Source of the DNA: Fasciola hepatica
Lineage: Eukaryota; Platyhelminthes; Trematoda; Plagiorchiida; Fasciolidae
Direction: 5' to 3'
Assembly (NCBI GenBank): GCA_948099385.1
Contig: CANUEZ040000014.1
Coordinates: forward strand, 496,001-560,000
DNA: 64,000 nt
The notes beneath the pieces were generated by a model. It was not told where the DNA came from. It ran no database searches and saw only the letters and a list, made by a program, of their open reading frames with translations. Below are positions 44,381 through 54,129 of the stretch, piece by piece; within the stretch, counting starts at the first letter, position 1, and every line of letters begins with the position of its first letter. The position numbers and the translations under genes are program-made.

Positions 44381-45270
44381 CAAATTTCACATTAATTGGC
44401 AACTGATTGAACTTTGTCAACAAAGAACGGTAGGTTTTTAGAACGGACAATGTGTGAGATGCGTGTGATACCAGGATGACATAACGTATTGTGTAAATGT
44501 TTTAGATCAGTACGCGACACGGCGGGAACACAATTGTCCCGAGAGAACGTGTCGGCCGCTTTGTTGTGGACTACTGGACGATATTGAATGTCATAATGGT
44601 AAAAAGAAAGTTTCAGTTTCCACCGCTGAATTTTGTCATTCTTTACTCTGCCCTTATGCAACCGGGCGTACATGAAGGCGACTGAGCGTTGGCCAGTGAC
44701 GAGAGTAAAGTGATTGCCCAGCAAATAGTGCCTCCATCTTCTCAGGTCTTCTACGACGACACAGACTTCTTCGATCGCTGAGTACCTATGTTCGTTTGGA
44801 GACAGATTGCGTGAAAAGAAAGCAACAAGACGACCATCTTGGTTCAGTGTGGCCGCAATGGCGATATCTGATGTGGTCGTTTTGACAATCAGGGGGCGAC
44901 TGTAGTCGATAGTGTACACAGCAGCTCTTTCCAATTCGTCTTTAAGATTCCGAAAGGCCGTTGTTATGCACCAGGGGGTGAGTCTTATTAAAGAACTGTG
45001 GGATCCGGCGGGCGTAGTACGCTAGAATTCCCACTATTCTATTGTGATCGGATATCCCGTGGAGAAGGGAGTTCTCTTAGGACCGAGTCTAGTTTGATCA
45101 AGCCTTGAGAAATTTCCTAACTGAGCAGTCGGACTTTCGTTGCAGCGGTTACGTTCTTGCTTTCGTTGAATATAATGCCACATCTCTTTGGAACATCGAG
45201 GGAGTTCCGCAGGTTTTTACTCTGTTTCTCGAAGTCTTGGTTACACTGTATCGTTGTCCGCATAGGCGTA
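44381..45270 (-). pseudogene. Gypsy H RNase H and integrase zinc-binding part
   Basis: RNase H spans 44,934 down to about 44,560. It has LERAAVYTIDYSRPLIVKTT, AIAATLNQDGRLVAFFSRNL, YSAIEEVCVVVEDLRRWRHY and FTLVTGQRSVAFMY. In the last, the TDQ/TDHK block has become TGQ, so a catalytic Asp is lost. YDIQYRPVVHNKAADTFSR closes the domain. The HHCC segment of integrase follows with LHNTLCHPGITRISHIVRSK. The stretch from 45,240 to 44,940 is the eroded thumb, with YYARRIPQFFNKTHPLV legible in one frame. Confidence 0.85.
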
Positions 45271-45640
45271 TGTGTCTCGTAAGGATTTATCACGTGTAAT
45301 GCTGTTAGTAGCGCGTTGGAAGCAGGCTACCCCATTGGTCACGCGAAACGATATGCGACAAAACTGCTTTGATTTCCCACAGGCCTCGAAGGTGGTGTAC
45401 GGTTTTTTATCCTCACGTATGATGATAGGCACTCCGAAGATCCAGCGTGCTGAAAACGGCGTGTTGAGACACTTCTACAAGATCATCTATTCGAGGCAGA
45501 GAGTAAGCATCAAGGTACATAAACCGATTACTGGTTTGGCCGTAGTCGACCACCATGCATTTCTTGTGTCTTTCATCCGTGATGACCAAAACTTGGGCTC
45601 ACCAGGGAGATGTTGAAGGTTCAATGATATTATTCTCTAG
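45240..45640 (-). pseudogene. Gypsy H reverse transcriptase palm
   Basis: Reading downwards, QVLVITDERHKKCMVVDYGQ and SLPRIDDLVEVSQHAVFSTL lead to DLRSAYHHTGG, with stops between. FRVTNGVACFQRATNSITR then leads to DTYAYADNDTV. In functional relatives the last block reads YLDDVTV; here the two catalytic Asp positions are ADN, so the polymerase is dead. On the + strand the same DNA gives open frames (45,105-45,299 and 45,272-45,616) that are shadows. Confidence 0.8.
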
Positions 45641-46923
45641 TAGTCGGTCAATTTCGCTTTGATGAAGCCGTCTGCAGCAGAATGACGGCGGGACTAAGCG
45701 ACAATAGGTTTCATTTGGGAGCCAGATTGTTGAACGGCAGTGATCGTACAAACAGAGAAGGGTAGTCGATCATCGTCTAGGAGAATGGCCACATTTTGAT
45801 GCTGACTCAAAAAATCAGGGCCGAGGATAGAGCAAGTGCACAAATCATCTAAGAGGGTAAATTTGTAATTGATTTGTAGTGAGCTCTTTTGTATCTAACA
45901 GAAGCGTATATGTGCCCTCAGGTAACACAAGACGGTTGAGTTGATGCCATAGAAACCGTGCTAGTGGAGGGAAGTACAGACCAATGATGTGCAGCGATAT
46001 TACTTGATAAGTAACTCTCACAGCTCCCCGTACATATTAGTACTTCCAACGGTACATCGTTAAGCAGAACCCGTATTGTAGATTCGGATAAACTGGTAGA
46101 TGTGGCAACAAGAGATGAAACGATAAGTTTCAATGAGGACGCAGTGCGTTTGCTTTTGCGACTCAATCGACAGAGCTTCTGGAAATACCCGTTCTTCCCA
46201 CAAGAGTTATAAATGACTTCCCGGGCCGGACATTTTGAGGGCGAGTGCCAAACTTTACCACAAAAGAAGCAATTGTTGCGATCATTTTCTTGGCTTCCAG
46301 CTGCGACTCATGAGCACCTGCAGAAGGAGCTGAGACGACAGTTTCCGTCAGTTCTGAAGTGGCGCCGCACGGCCCGCAGGTAGAGTCGAATCATAGAGAA
46401 GAGACTGCTGCTAAGCATGCTGCAGCATACGAGCTCCGCCGAAAGCGTGTTGGAGTTCTAGCGTTTGGTTTTCAAGTAGCCATTGACCGATGATATTAGA
46501 GTGCAGCCCTGTGATGAACGCATCACGGATAGTCTCGTCGTGGTGTTGGTCAGCAGAAACTGCCTTAGTTGCAGTCTTCAGCAAGACAACGTAATTTCTG
46601 TAGAAACTGGGCTACTGTCTGACCAGGTTCTTGTTTGGTACTAGCTAGAAAATGCCGAGAAAACACTTTATTCCCCGTGTAAACGTAAATCGATTCAAGA
46701 GTTTGTATGGCGTCCTCATACCTCAGACAATCGACCACATGCTGATATATGGACAGGGAAAAGAAGTTTCTTTTTGTCGAGATTAGGCACGTCGGTGACA
46801 GAAAGAAGGTTTGTGAATGTTTCGTGCCAAGGAATCCACTGTTCGGTGGTCGACAGAGCGTGTGGATCAACTTCGAAACGTTCCGGACGGAATAGGCGTT
46901 CTATGGTTTGTTAGAATATTAAT
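45641..46923 (-). pseudogene. Gypsy H gag, zinc knuckle and protease
   Basis: The gag capsid part (46,565-46,870) includes FLSPTCLISTKRNFFSLSIY, CLRYEDAIQTLESIYVYTGN and GQTVAQFLQKLRCLAEDCN. The zinc knuckle near 46,240 is CFFCGKVWHSPSKC, a perfect CX2CX4HX4C, followed by a degenerate second knuckle. The protease near 46,040 has LLNDVPLEVLICTGSCESYL, where the active-site DTG has become CTG. Frames change several times. The sequence between the gag start and the 5' LTR shows no clear primer-binding site. Confidence 0.8.
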
Positions 46924-47093
46924 TGTTGTGAGCTCGAATGATTAAGCAACGAACTTAGAGAGAAGACGGATCCGAACGGAGGCTCTAATCTTCTAACAAT
47001 ACGAGTGCATGTGCTGAAAAGGGAAAAACGAAAATCATTAGTATTCAAAATACATGTGAGAACGGCGGACCAACGTCAAACTGGTTCATAACA
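46924..47093 (-). repeat. 5' LTR of Gypsy H
   Basis: This 170-bp partner of 43,223-43,392 has exactly the same length. It ends at TTCATAACA and is followed by GTCAC, which matches the GCCAC left of the other LTR at four of five positions. Confidence 0.9.
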
Positions 47094-47470
47094 GTCACAT
47101 TAAGTGACTTGCAGTTGGACATACTCGTACTTTGAAGTACTTTCCCCACATCCCGGGCACGGGATCATTTCAGGAGCCCTGGAGGACATTTGGGTGACTC
47201 ATCAGTCATCCATTGAGGTATGCAACTGGTCAGGCAAACGTGGACCGGTCCCTTTGATAGATCAGAAATTTAGGGTAGCCTCAGTTCCATCAATAGACTG
47301 GTTGTTTGTGGACTGCCTGTTTAAACCCACCTGGTGCCGGCTTACACAGCATCATCGCCATCTAGAAACGCGTGGCTCTGGAATCAAGGCGCACCCTGGC
47401 TCTCCAGCTCCGGTCGTCGGCTCGGCTAACTTCCCATCTGTGAGCTCTGCAGGTTAACCAATATAACCAT
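47094..47470 (+). other. Family G LINE sequence right of Gypsy H
   Basis: A 117-codon frame (47,104-47,457) is open but gives no recognisable motif beyond a possible PLIDQKFRVASVPS segment. By position it should be the end of the palm and start of the thumb of the interrupted LINE. It is too decayed or frameshifted to confirm. Confidence 0.45.
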
Positions 47471-48270
47471 CAATATCCACCAGTTCCTATTCTTCTGTTG
47501 ATTTCATTTGTTGAGCAGAAATCGAAGCTGCAGACGTTGTTTGTGCAACTAAAAGTGGACTGGAGCCTACCGATAAATGCGTCAGTAGGTCCTTCGGTGG
47601 CTCTATGGATCAACCCTTTCGAACTAACGGAACATCGCAAACTCAGGGGGTGGATCAACATCAGATACTAGGTTTCTGGCTAACCAGCAACTTCTCATCA
47701 TATCAACTGAAGGCTAGCAGGGCTACCTTCCAAATTTTAACCCCTATTAGGAGGACGTTCCCTCATATACCCAAGGAAGATTTTCGGATTCTTTACAGCA
47801 CCTACGTCCACTCCATCTGAGAATACGGCAGTCAGATCGCACATGCGGGTCTCGTTCGTGACTGTAACTACCTCAAGCGCGTTCAGAGGAAGGCCACAAA
47901 AGCTGTGCAGCGGCTGACCAATCTTTCTCGCCCTTTGAGACTGATCGCACTCACCCTCTATCCTCTGGATGTGAGGCGCATTCGAGGAGATATTTTTTTA
48001 CTTATCCACCTTTTCCCTTCCGGGCTAGTTGGTCGATTCTTCACGAGATCAGACCTACATACTCTTAAAGAACATACTAAGAAACTAACCTTCGCTCCCG
48101 GACATTCTTACGTGAACATTCTTTCACTCCAAGAATGATTCCCATTTGGAATAAACTCCCACAAGAGATAGTGGACGCCCCAACAAAAGGGGCTTTTAAA
48201 CAAAAGCTAGACATGCATATGACACTTCCACTTATTCTGTTGCCAAACTCTTAACCAGAATATTACTGTA
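47471..48270 (+). pseudogene. Family G LINE thumb and C-terminal part
   Basis: The translation includes LGFWLTSNFSSYQLKASRAT, RRTFPHIPKEDFRILYSTYV and HSI, then a stop at 47,818. It goes on with EYGSQIAHAGLVRDCNYLKR, VQRKATKAVQRLTNLS and RLIALTLYPLDVRRIRGDIF. These are the thumb, 'RP.LEYG..I', 'LE.VQRRATK.V' and 'LGL..L..RR.RGDL' blocks of CR1 elements. It directly continues the palm that ends left of Gypsy H. The sequence after 48,140 still encodes NSHKR-like PLWNKLP remnants (WNKLPQEIV in another frame). Confidence 0.8.
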
Positions 48271-48329
48271 ATTGTCATTAACACTGCTTTTACTATTGCT
48301 AGCGCGATTTTATTTTACGCGATATGCCC

Positions 48330-49530
48330 CACCTAACACACTCCATAACGAGTCTGGTACGCCTACGCTGTCCAGCGGATTTTCTTCCAGAACAAAAGAA
48401 AATGTACAAAATTTGGGGTCCATTGGGCTTGAGCCTCGAACCCCCGTATCACTTCAAGAACTGGTGGGGTGCCTCAGGGTTCGGTGCTCGGTTCTCTTCA
48501 CCAACGATCTAGCACGCGAAATCACTAACCCTACCTTTATGTTTGTCAGTGATGTCAAGGTGGCTGATGTAAATATAGAGCTTGACGTGGTAACCGTACG
48601 GAACTGGTCGCGTAAATGAGACCTTCCGTTAAACCTCGTCAAATGCCAATGTTTGGCCACAAACAGTGGCCCGTGAAAATTGCGTGAGGTTATTGCAAAT
48701 GGTGTCTCAAGTCAAAGACCGGGGCGTAGTGCTAGATAACAATCTCAAGCCATCGGAGCAATGCACTGCAGCAGCATATTTGGTCAGGGAAGAACCCTTT
48801 CGAGTTAGATCCACGATGTTGTGTATAGAGCCGGATATTTTCGTTCCGATCTACCGAGCCATAATTATGCCGCACTGGTGTACTAAGCGCAAGCCTGGGC
48901 ACCGTACTACCAGAGGGATATAGACATTCCGAAGAAGGGGCAGAGGTTGGCCACTAGGCTGGTGACTCGGTAAGGGGGGATTAGCTACACAGATCGTCTC
49001 CATGCTATGGGTCTGCTCCCGATGCTAGGGCGGTGCATTCGCCGGGATTTAGTAGAAACTTTCAAGGTAATGAAGGGACTGTCAGACGTAAACCGAGAAG
49101 ACCCTCTCCGTCCGATCCCAAAGAAGGGCACAGGGGAGTACGGCCTTGGATCGGAAAGAGAGCATTCAGGTCTCCAAACTAGGGTAAATTACTTCTCCAA
49201 TAGTGATACCCTTTTGGATTAAGCTCTTAGAGGAGGTCGTGAATACATAAACAGTAAAGAATTAAGAAAAACAGTGGATCTGTGTTGGGTGGCAGCATAA
49301 CCCGAAATGTGTTAGGTAGTTTTAGGCTCACAGAGAATTCAATCATCGTTTTCCCCCTTCGCTGGCAGACGCGATGCTGCACAAGCTGTCTACCTTTCAA
49401 AACACGCAGTGTCGGGAGCTACAGACGCGCCGGAGGCACAACTACCTGGACACACGATTGGTTCTAACCACACAAAATCATGTGCAGACCGAACTGAACT
49501 GACTGGAACTGCACTGTGCAACCTCACCTG
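48330..49530 (+). pseudogene. CR1-like LINE (family C) copy 4, 5'-truncated
   Basis: The fragment begins just before motif B. It then gives VLFTNDLAREITNPTFMFVS, where motif C FADD has become FVSD, and ELDVVTVRNWSRK. Thumb segments include VSQVKDRGVVLDNNLKPSEQ, YYQRDIDIPKKGQRLATRLV and YTDRLHAMGLLPMLGRCIRR. DLVETFKVMKGLSDVNRED and LQTRVNYFSNSDTLLD follow. Stops occur at 48,617, 48,921 and 49,220. The 3' region ends near 49,520 in an ACCGAACTGAACTGACTGG-type tail. It begins directly after family G. Confidence 0.8.
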
Positions 49531-49980
49531 ACCTCATGGTTGCAGCGCAGTGGGATTCATTTGAAGTGCGTTGATACAGGAACCTGGACTTACCAGTTAG
49601 GCCAAAGCCTCAAGTCCTGTAGCGCTGCGTGGAGATCGAATACTCCGGAAAGAAACATCATGAAAAAAGCCAACTAGAATTGGTCTACAAAACCTCGTGA
49701 CAAATTTTATCAGTTGCGGTTAGGCTGGATCATCGGGAGGAGAAAAATTACGAAGGTGAAAATACGTTTAGCCTAACGGAACCCTGAAACCAGTGACTAA
49801 ACCCACAACGTAAGCGCAAATATAACTTGTCTGTTTGTCTCCATCGCTGGGGCGTACACAGAGTCTATTATTTATCCCTTCACTTGAAGTATCGGACTCA
49901 CTCACCTTGAGTCAGTTCCGTCCAGTTACTGGGCCTTATTCTTGCGAGAACTTAATTTAGATAACTTCAAACAACGGAAA
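49531..49980. other. Unassigned stretch before PHD-type ORF1 fragment
   Basis: No gene or repeat could be recognised in these 450 bp. It may be the 5' region of the LINE whose ORF1 fragment starts near 49,990. Confidence 0.4.
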
Positions 49981-49989
49981 ATCACAATT

Positions 49990-50170
49990 CAGCGGCACTA
50001 CGCGTGTCCATGTGCGGCATCCTAAGGTGCGGTAAGGAAGTGAAAAAGAACGGGATTTGTTGCGATATATGCGAACAGTCGTACCATCGGAAGTGCTATG
50101 AGCTATCTGCTGGTGACCTTAAACTGTAAGCCAACCAGACCCTGATACCTGGAGAGGAGAACCACATAAG
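49990..50170 (+). pseudogene. CR1-like LINE ORF1 fragment with PHD-type zinc finger
   Basis: The frame gives LRCGKEVKKNGICCDICEQS, then YHRKCYELSAGDLKL and a stop. This is C-x-n-CDIC-x3-YH-x2-C, the first two thirds of a PHD finger. The same finger type occurs in the ORF1 remnant at 28,700-29,005. The sequence beyond the stop keeps a Trp/Arg-rich character but no paired Cys, so the finger is incomplete. The following 300 bp show nothing I recognise. Confidence 0.6.
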
Positions 50171-50478
50171 GTCTCAGTAGGTCAGGTGTGGTAACGATCT
50201 GGACGACAGTGGATTACTGTCTACCGTCAAAGTACCCGTGATGGCGCTCCGAACCACTCAACCACTACCGGTTTGAATATAGATCAAAAGTACTCCAGGA
50301 TCCTGCTCATTTGTGGCACGCAGACTTGTCCTCTTGTCGCTGCCATTCATCCGCCCGTTCTGCATTTCGTTACCTTTCCTCCGGAATAGATCTACAAAAT
50401 CTATGCTCTATCTGGCTCGGGTTTTGTTCAATGAGAAGACGATAAAAGCCGAGTTACTTGTAAAATTTGATTATTAAC

Positions 50479-50725
50479 TTAGTTTTCGTTTACTCTGTTA
50501 ACAAAACACAAATTAAAACCTGACTGTGGATGTTTTTCCAAGTATTTTTCCACTTGCAACGTACTTATTCTTTGCGTTCTGTTTTTGCACCCAGTGGTTG
50601 GAATATCGGTATGCTGCTTGTATATGTCTACCATAAAAATACAGATGAGTTTCCACATCATCAGGAAGATGAATCCAACCGTGTACATTGAGAACTGCTT
50701 TATCCTCGTCATAAAGCGTTATCAA
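50479..50725 (-). other. Unrecognised minus-strand open segment, two overlapping frames
   Basis: Two frames overlap: 50,513-50,725 (70 codons) and 50,479-50,712 (77 codons). The first has an ordinary-looking composition (NVHGWIHLPDDVETHLYFYG) and no low-complexity sequence. I cannot place it in a family. It could be an exon of an unknown host gene read in two frames because of a shift, or a piece of an unrecognised element. The surrounding bases are A/T-rich, unlike the LINE copies on both sides. Confidence 0.25.
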
Positions 50726-50764
50726 CTGTTACACCATCATCCATGCGTTCCTGGAATCATTGAA

Positions 50765-51893
50765 GTGTTTCTCGCGCACTTCAGGTGACGAAGTAGCTAG
50801 AGCTGCGAGTCATTGTGGTGTAGAAATAGTATTGACTGACAAGGCTGAGGCGGCCCTCTTAGATTGGATCCCTGTTAACGGTCGTTTATGTGTGGTAAGA
50901 CTCGAGGGGTCAGTTGGCGTTCGAAAGGATAGTTGTGTTGAGCGCACTTTGTTTGTAGTCTCGGCATATGCCCCAACAGACTACAGCTCTGACACGTAGA
51001 AGGATGAGTTCTATGATGAACTCACCATTCTCATTCACAGGAGCAAGGGCTCTGATATTGTAGTGTTAGCTGGTGATTTAAATGCACAAGTTGACAGACT
51101 TGATGCATCAGATTCGTGTTTGGGTGGGCTGAGCGTACAGATAACGGGAATAGGCTTCTCCAGTTTTGTGTAGACGATAAGTTATTCCTGTCTAGTACAA
51201 ACTTCCGACACAGTTCGTGTTGCACATCGACATGGTGCTCTAACTCTACATTTATTCTGAGCCAGATCGACCATATCACAATAAGCCACAGGCGGCGCAG
51301 TTCTGTTCAGAACTGTAGATCTTACTGGTCCACGTATGTAGAGTCGGACCATGCATTAGTTTAAATGTGATTTGCACCCCAGATCCACCGTCATCGACGC
51401 AAACCCTAGACCCAGTCAGCCATCCAACAACTGGCTGATCCAAAAGTTCGCACCAGTAATGAGCATGAATTATCACGGGTCTGAATCTACGACGAACAAT
51501 AACGTATATGAGCATTGGGCCGATATCCAGTAGGCGATGGACATGGCAGCAAGTTTCGCCTGTGGTCCCAGATCCGACGTCCATCAACGACAATGGATCT
51601 CGCAAGAGGTGTTGAGTATAATGGAGCAAAAGCGTCAGCTCTCGAACAGTAAGGCGATGAATAAAATACAAAAGCATCTACAAAAGCAAGTTTCGAAAGG
51701 CCTTAAGATTGGTCGCGAAAATTGGTGGGTCAAGGTAGCCGAAGAAATGGAAATAGCAGCTGGTTCAGGTAACAGTCAAAGGCCGTTCAAACTTATTCGT
51801 GACACCGGTGGACGACGAACGCCGGTTAGTGAAACGATATGCGATAAAAATGGGGAGCTTGTTCTTGGCTTGGCTGTCGAACCGAATACTTCA
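50765..51893 (+). pseudogene. RTE F1 copy 2: endonuclease and linker only
   Basis: This is a second copy of the RTE at 32,750-36,480. It starts inside the endonuclease (TSGDEVARAASHCGVEIVLT) and runs through VVSAYAPTDYSSD and IVVLAGDLNAQVDRLDASD. YVESDHALV follows near 51,340. The linker (51,537-51,930) is nearly identical to the first copy over its last 140 bp, including WVKVAEEMEIAAGSGNSQ. Homology ends abruptly at about 51,893, before the reverse transcriptase. The copy therefore lacks its whole 3' half, which is unusual for a LINE insertion. It ends about 300 bp upstream of the PRDM4-like exon. Confidence 0.85.
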
Positions 51894-52203
51894 ATGAGCT
51901 TCGGGAATACCTTCTCCCATCAATCGCTCGCTGTTTGAAATGGCCGATTAAACGTGCTGCCACCACTTGGCGGTGGTTTATGGGTAGTGATTGCTGGTTA
52001 TCTCAGTGCAGTGGAACGCAATGATTGTGGTTCGTTGCCATCCCGCTGCATTCATGCCTAAGTATTGGAGAGAAAACGTCGCACTTGGAGCACCGCAGGC
52101 GGAGTTTCAGTATGTTACTTTTTTAACTTATAAGCTGTCGAGGTTCACTCACTTATTATTATTTAATCCATTGAGACTGGCTAATTGAAACTCTCGTTTA
52201 CAG
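51894..52203 (+). other. Upstream intron end or 5' flank of the PRDM4-like exon
   Basis: No repeat or coding domain is recognised. The last 20 bases (ACTCTCGTTTACAG) form a good 3' splice site, with AG at 52,202-52,203, so this is probably the end of an intron whose first exon lies outside or unrecognised upstream. A short frame (51,991-52,188) is considered incidental. Confidence 0.45.
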
Positions 52204-53141
52204 CCGGTAACGATGCAATCATGAGCGGTGCCCCGAAAGAAGCTTGCGATCTATACTTCCATCAGTCGTCGACTGTGATGCCGGTCTCGATGCTGGAGTT
52301 CGATGTGGATTCGGAGAACTATATGCTTCCCGTTCCCGGTTATCTTCCTCAGCAAGATTTCAACTGTGCAGGTGGTTTTTCATCCTCATCATGTGTCCCA
52401 CTCGTTCCGCTTTCGTCCGTTTTAATACCTGTGAGTGGTGAGGTTGCCGACGTTGATGGTGCTGGTAACGTCGTTGGTACCACAGATTATAATGTTTCTT
52501 CTGTTTGTGAAGCTTATACGTGCATTCCCCCGTCTAATCATGGGATATCTGCTGATTCTATACAACCTACGGATATGCAGTCCAGTGTAACTAATAATAC
52601 AGGACCGATTGAAGCGCAACCGTCCATCATCTACTCTATGGATTCAGCGCCCCTTTCAACTCCTCTGGTATCCTTTGTTGACGCACCCGGATATAATGAC
52701 CAATATGCCACGGTTTCCACGTCTGCCAGTTGTGTTGTCACTGAGGCAGCCGCGAGCACGTCCACCGCCTTGGTACCCGTCAAAAAATGTGGCAGACCAA
52801 GAAAAACTCCAGTGTCTGTTGATCCTGACCTAATCAAGACGGCCATAGTTGCAAACAGTACCGCAGAAGTTCCGCCTTATGATCCTTCACACTTTTGGTG
52901 TCCGTTGTGTGGGATGGCCTATACGGTATCAGTGTGTCCTATTCACCCAATCGCTGTTGAACTGGATAGAGTGGTGCCCACTTACGCAAGGTTAACCTTA
53001 CCTGCTGGTCTAGAATTGGACGACAAACCGGAGGCGGTGAGAGTTCTCTGTACGCGTCGGTGGCCTCCCTGCACTCGTTTTGGTCCAGTTGTAGCTCCTT
53101 TGGTCACAGAAGCACAGTTGCAGTTGTGTCCAGATTGGTGG
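52204..53141 (+). CDS. PRDM4: PRDM4-like transcription factor, N-terminal exon (zinc knuckle and start of PR/SET)
   Basis: The likely start codon is ATG 52,221 (MSGAPKEACDLYF), just after a 3' splice site at 52,203; an earlier in-frame ATG at 52,185 would be intronic. The 307 codons encode a Ser/Thr/Val-rich N-terminal region with an ENYMLPVPGYLP block, similar to one near the N-terminus of vertebrate PRDM4. An AT-hook-like KKCGRPRKTP is encoded from about 52,782. A zinc knuckle CPLCGMAYTVSVCPIH starts at 52,899. The first half of a PR/SET domain follows, with YARLTLPAGLELD and TRFGPVVAP. The exon ends after DWW at a GTAAGG donor (53,142) in phase 0. Known PRDM4 proteins are nuclear regulators whose PR domain lacks clear methyltransferase activity. 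The start choice is uncertain. Confidence 0.78.
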
Positions 53142-54020
53142 GTAAGGTCTTAACGTTCAATTTTTTCTCACTTCGTGAGAATTAATAGTCCTAGACAAAA
53201 TATATAACCTAAGTAACAATATTTCACTTGTATTCAAAGAGAACATCATATTTATGAGACGGCTTTCGGAAATAAATAAATTCCTCGGTTTTGCCAAGGA
53301 ACTATCTTACTGGATCCGCGTAGGTATCGAATCGACTTTGAATAATTTTTCATGCGATGACAATGTTCCTCGTCAATTTGTATGGAGAACTTATACACAC
53401 AATATGCCGAAATTCCAGTCAGAAGGAAATAAAAAGAGGCGAACCGTTATGAATGGTGAAAATTTGGGAGATAAGTTTCGATAAAAATCTAAGCGATCAA
53501 ATATAACTAAGCTACTTATAGAATATTGTCAATAACTTCACCTTTATTTTATCCTCACTAGTCAAGACTCGTGCCCACTAGGTTATGGGGGAGTTTTCTT
53601 ACACACTTATTCTACATGGAAGTTGCCGGAATGCAAAATGAGTGAATGAATAAAAACGACAAAAGGGATAATTCTTTCTGTACCTGATGGTTGGGGTTCT
53701 GGAGTCTCTTGTGCGCCAGCGTCAGCGAATGCTTGATATGCTGATCAGCGAGCCCATTCAAAAAAGTGTTAATGTAGTTAGATTAAACTACTGGTAATCT
53801 TCAAGCCACGGTGCAATGCTTTAAAATCCTGTTGCAGAGAACCAGAAAAAAAGAAACCGAATAAGCGAGAATGCGTTGTAAGGCAAACTGTGGCTCCCGA
53901 AACTACCTGAGTTTCAAATTTCGAAATTCAGACGTTGCAGTCTTGCAGTGCAGTATTATGTTTGGGCCATCAACTGGAGATTATCATAAACATTAAACCA
54001 ATGACACTTGATTGTCACTG

Positions 54021-54026
54021 TTTTTA

Positions 54027-54058
<32 letters not shown>
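54021..54058 (+). repeat. (TTA)n microsatellite
   Basis: About twelve TTA/ATT units lie directly before the RTE fragment. This resembles the tails that end family B copies, so a decayed element probably ends here; the 800 bp upstream show no match I can name. Confidence 0.8.
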
Positions 54059-54060
<2 letters not shown>

Positions 54061-54129
54061 TTGAGCCTGAAGGCATATATGGTGCCAAAACCTAAAGCAC
54101 AGAAATGAGTATATACTCCACTCGTCACT

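Larger units (their letters stand above)
43223..47093 (-). mobile_element. Compact Ty3/Gypsy element H with 170-bp LTRs, minus strand
   Basis: Two direct repeats of 170 bp bound the element. I count 14 mismatches between them by eye. Read on the minus strand they begin TGTTATGAACC or TGGTATGAACC and end with CA. A polypurine tract (AGTGGGGGAGAA on the minus strand, about 43,393-43,405) abuts the 3' LTR at 43,392. The flanking five bases are GCCAC on the left and GTCAC on the right, a likely target duplication with one change. The element is only 3.87 kb long because parts of gag, protease and the palm are eroded. It is non-autonomous now. Confidence 0.85.
39901..48270 (+). mobile_element. CR1-like LINE (family G), split by Gypsy element H
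   Basis: ORF1 (RNA-binding domain), endonuclease, linker and palm lie in order from 40.05 to 43.07 kb. The thumb and C-terminal part continue at 47.47-48.27 kb. The gap is filled by the complete minus-strand Gypsy element H (43,223-47,093). Reading across the gap restores the expected LINE order, so G is the older element and H the later insertion. Stops and shifts make G inactive, although its YADD motif is intact. Confidence 0.8.

Noticed and set aside
53254..53484. 76-codon frame just after the PRDM4-like exon as a further exon
   Set aside because: It does not continue the PR domain; the phase-0 junction to 60,973 does.
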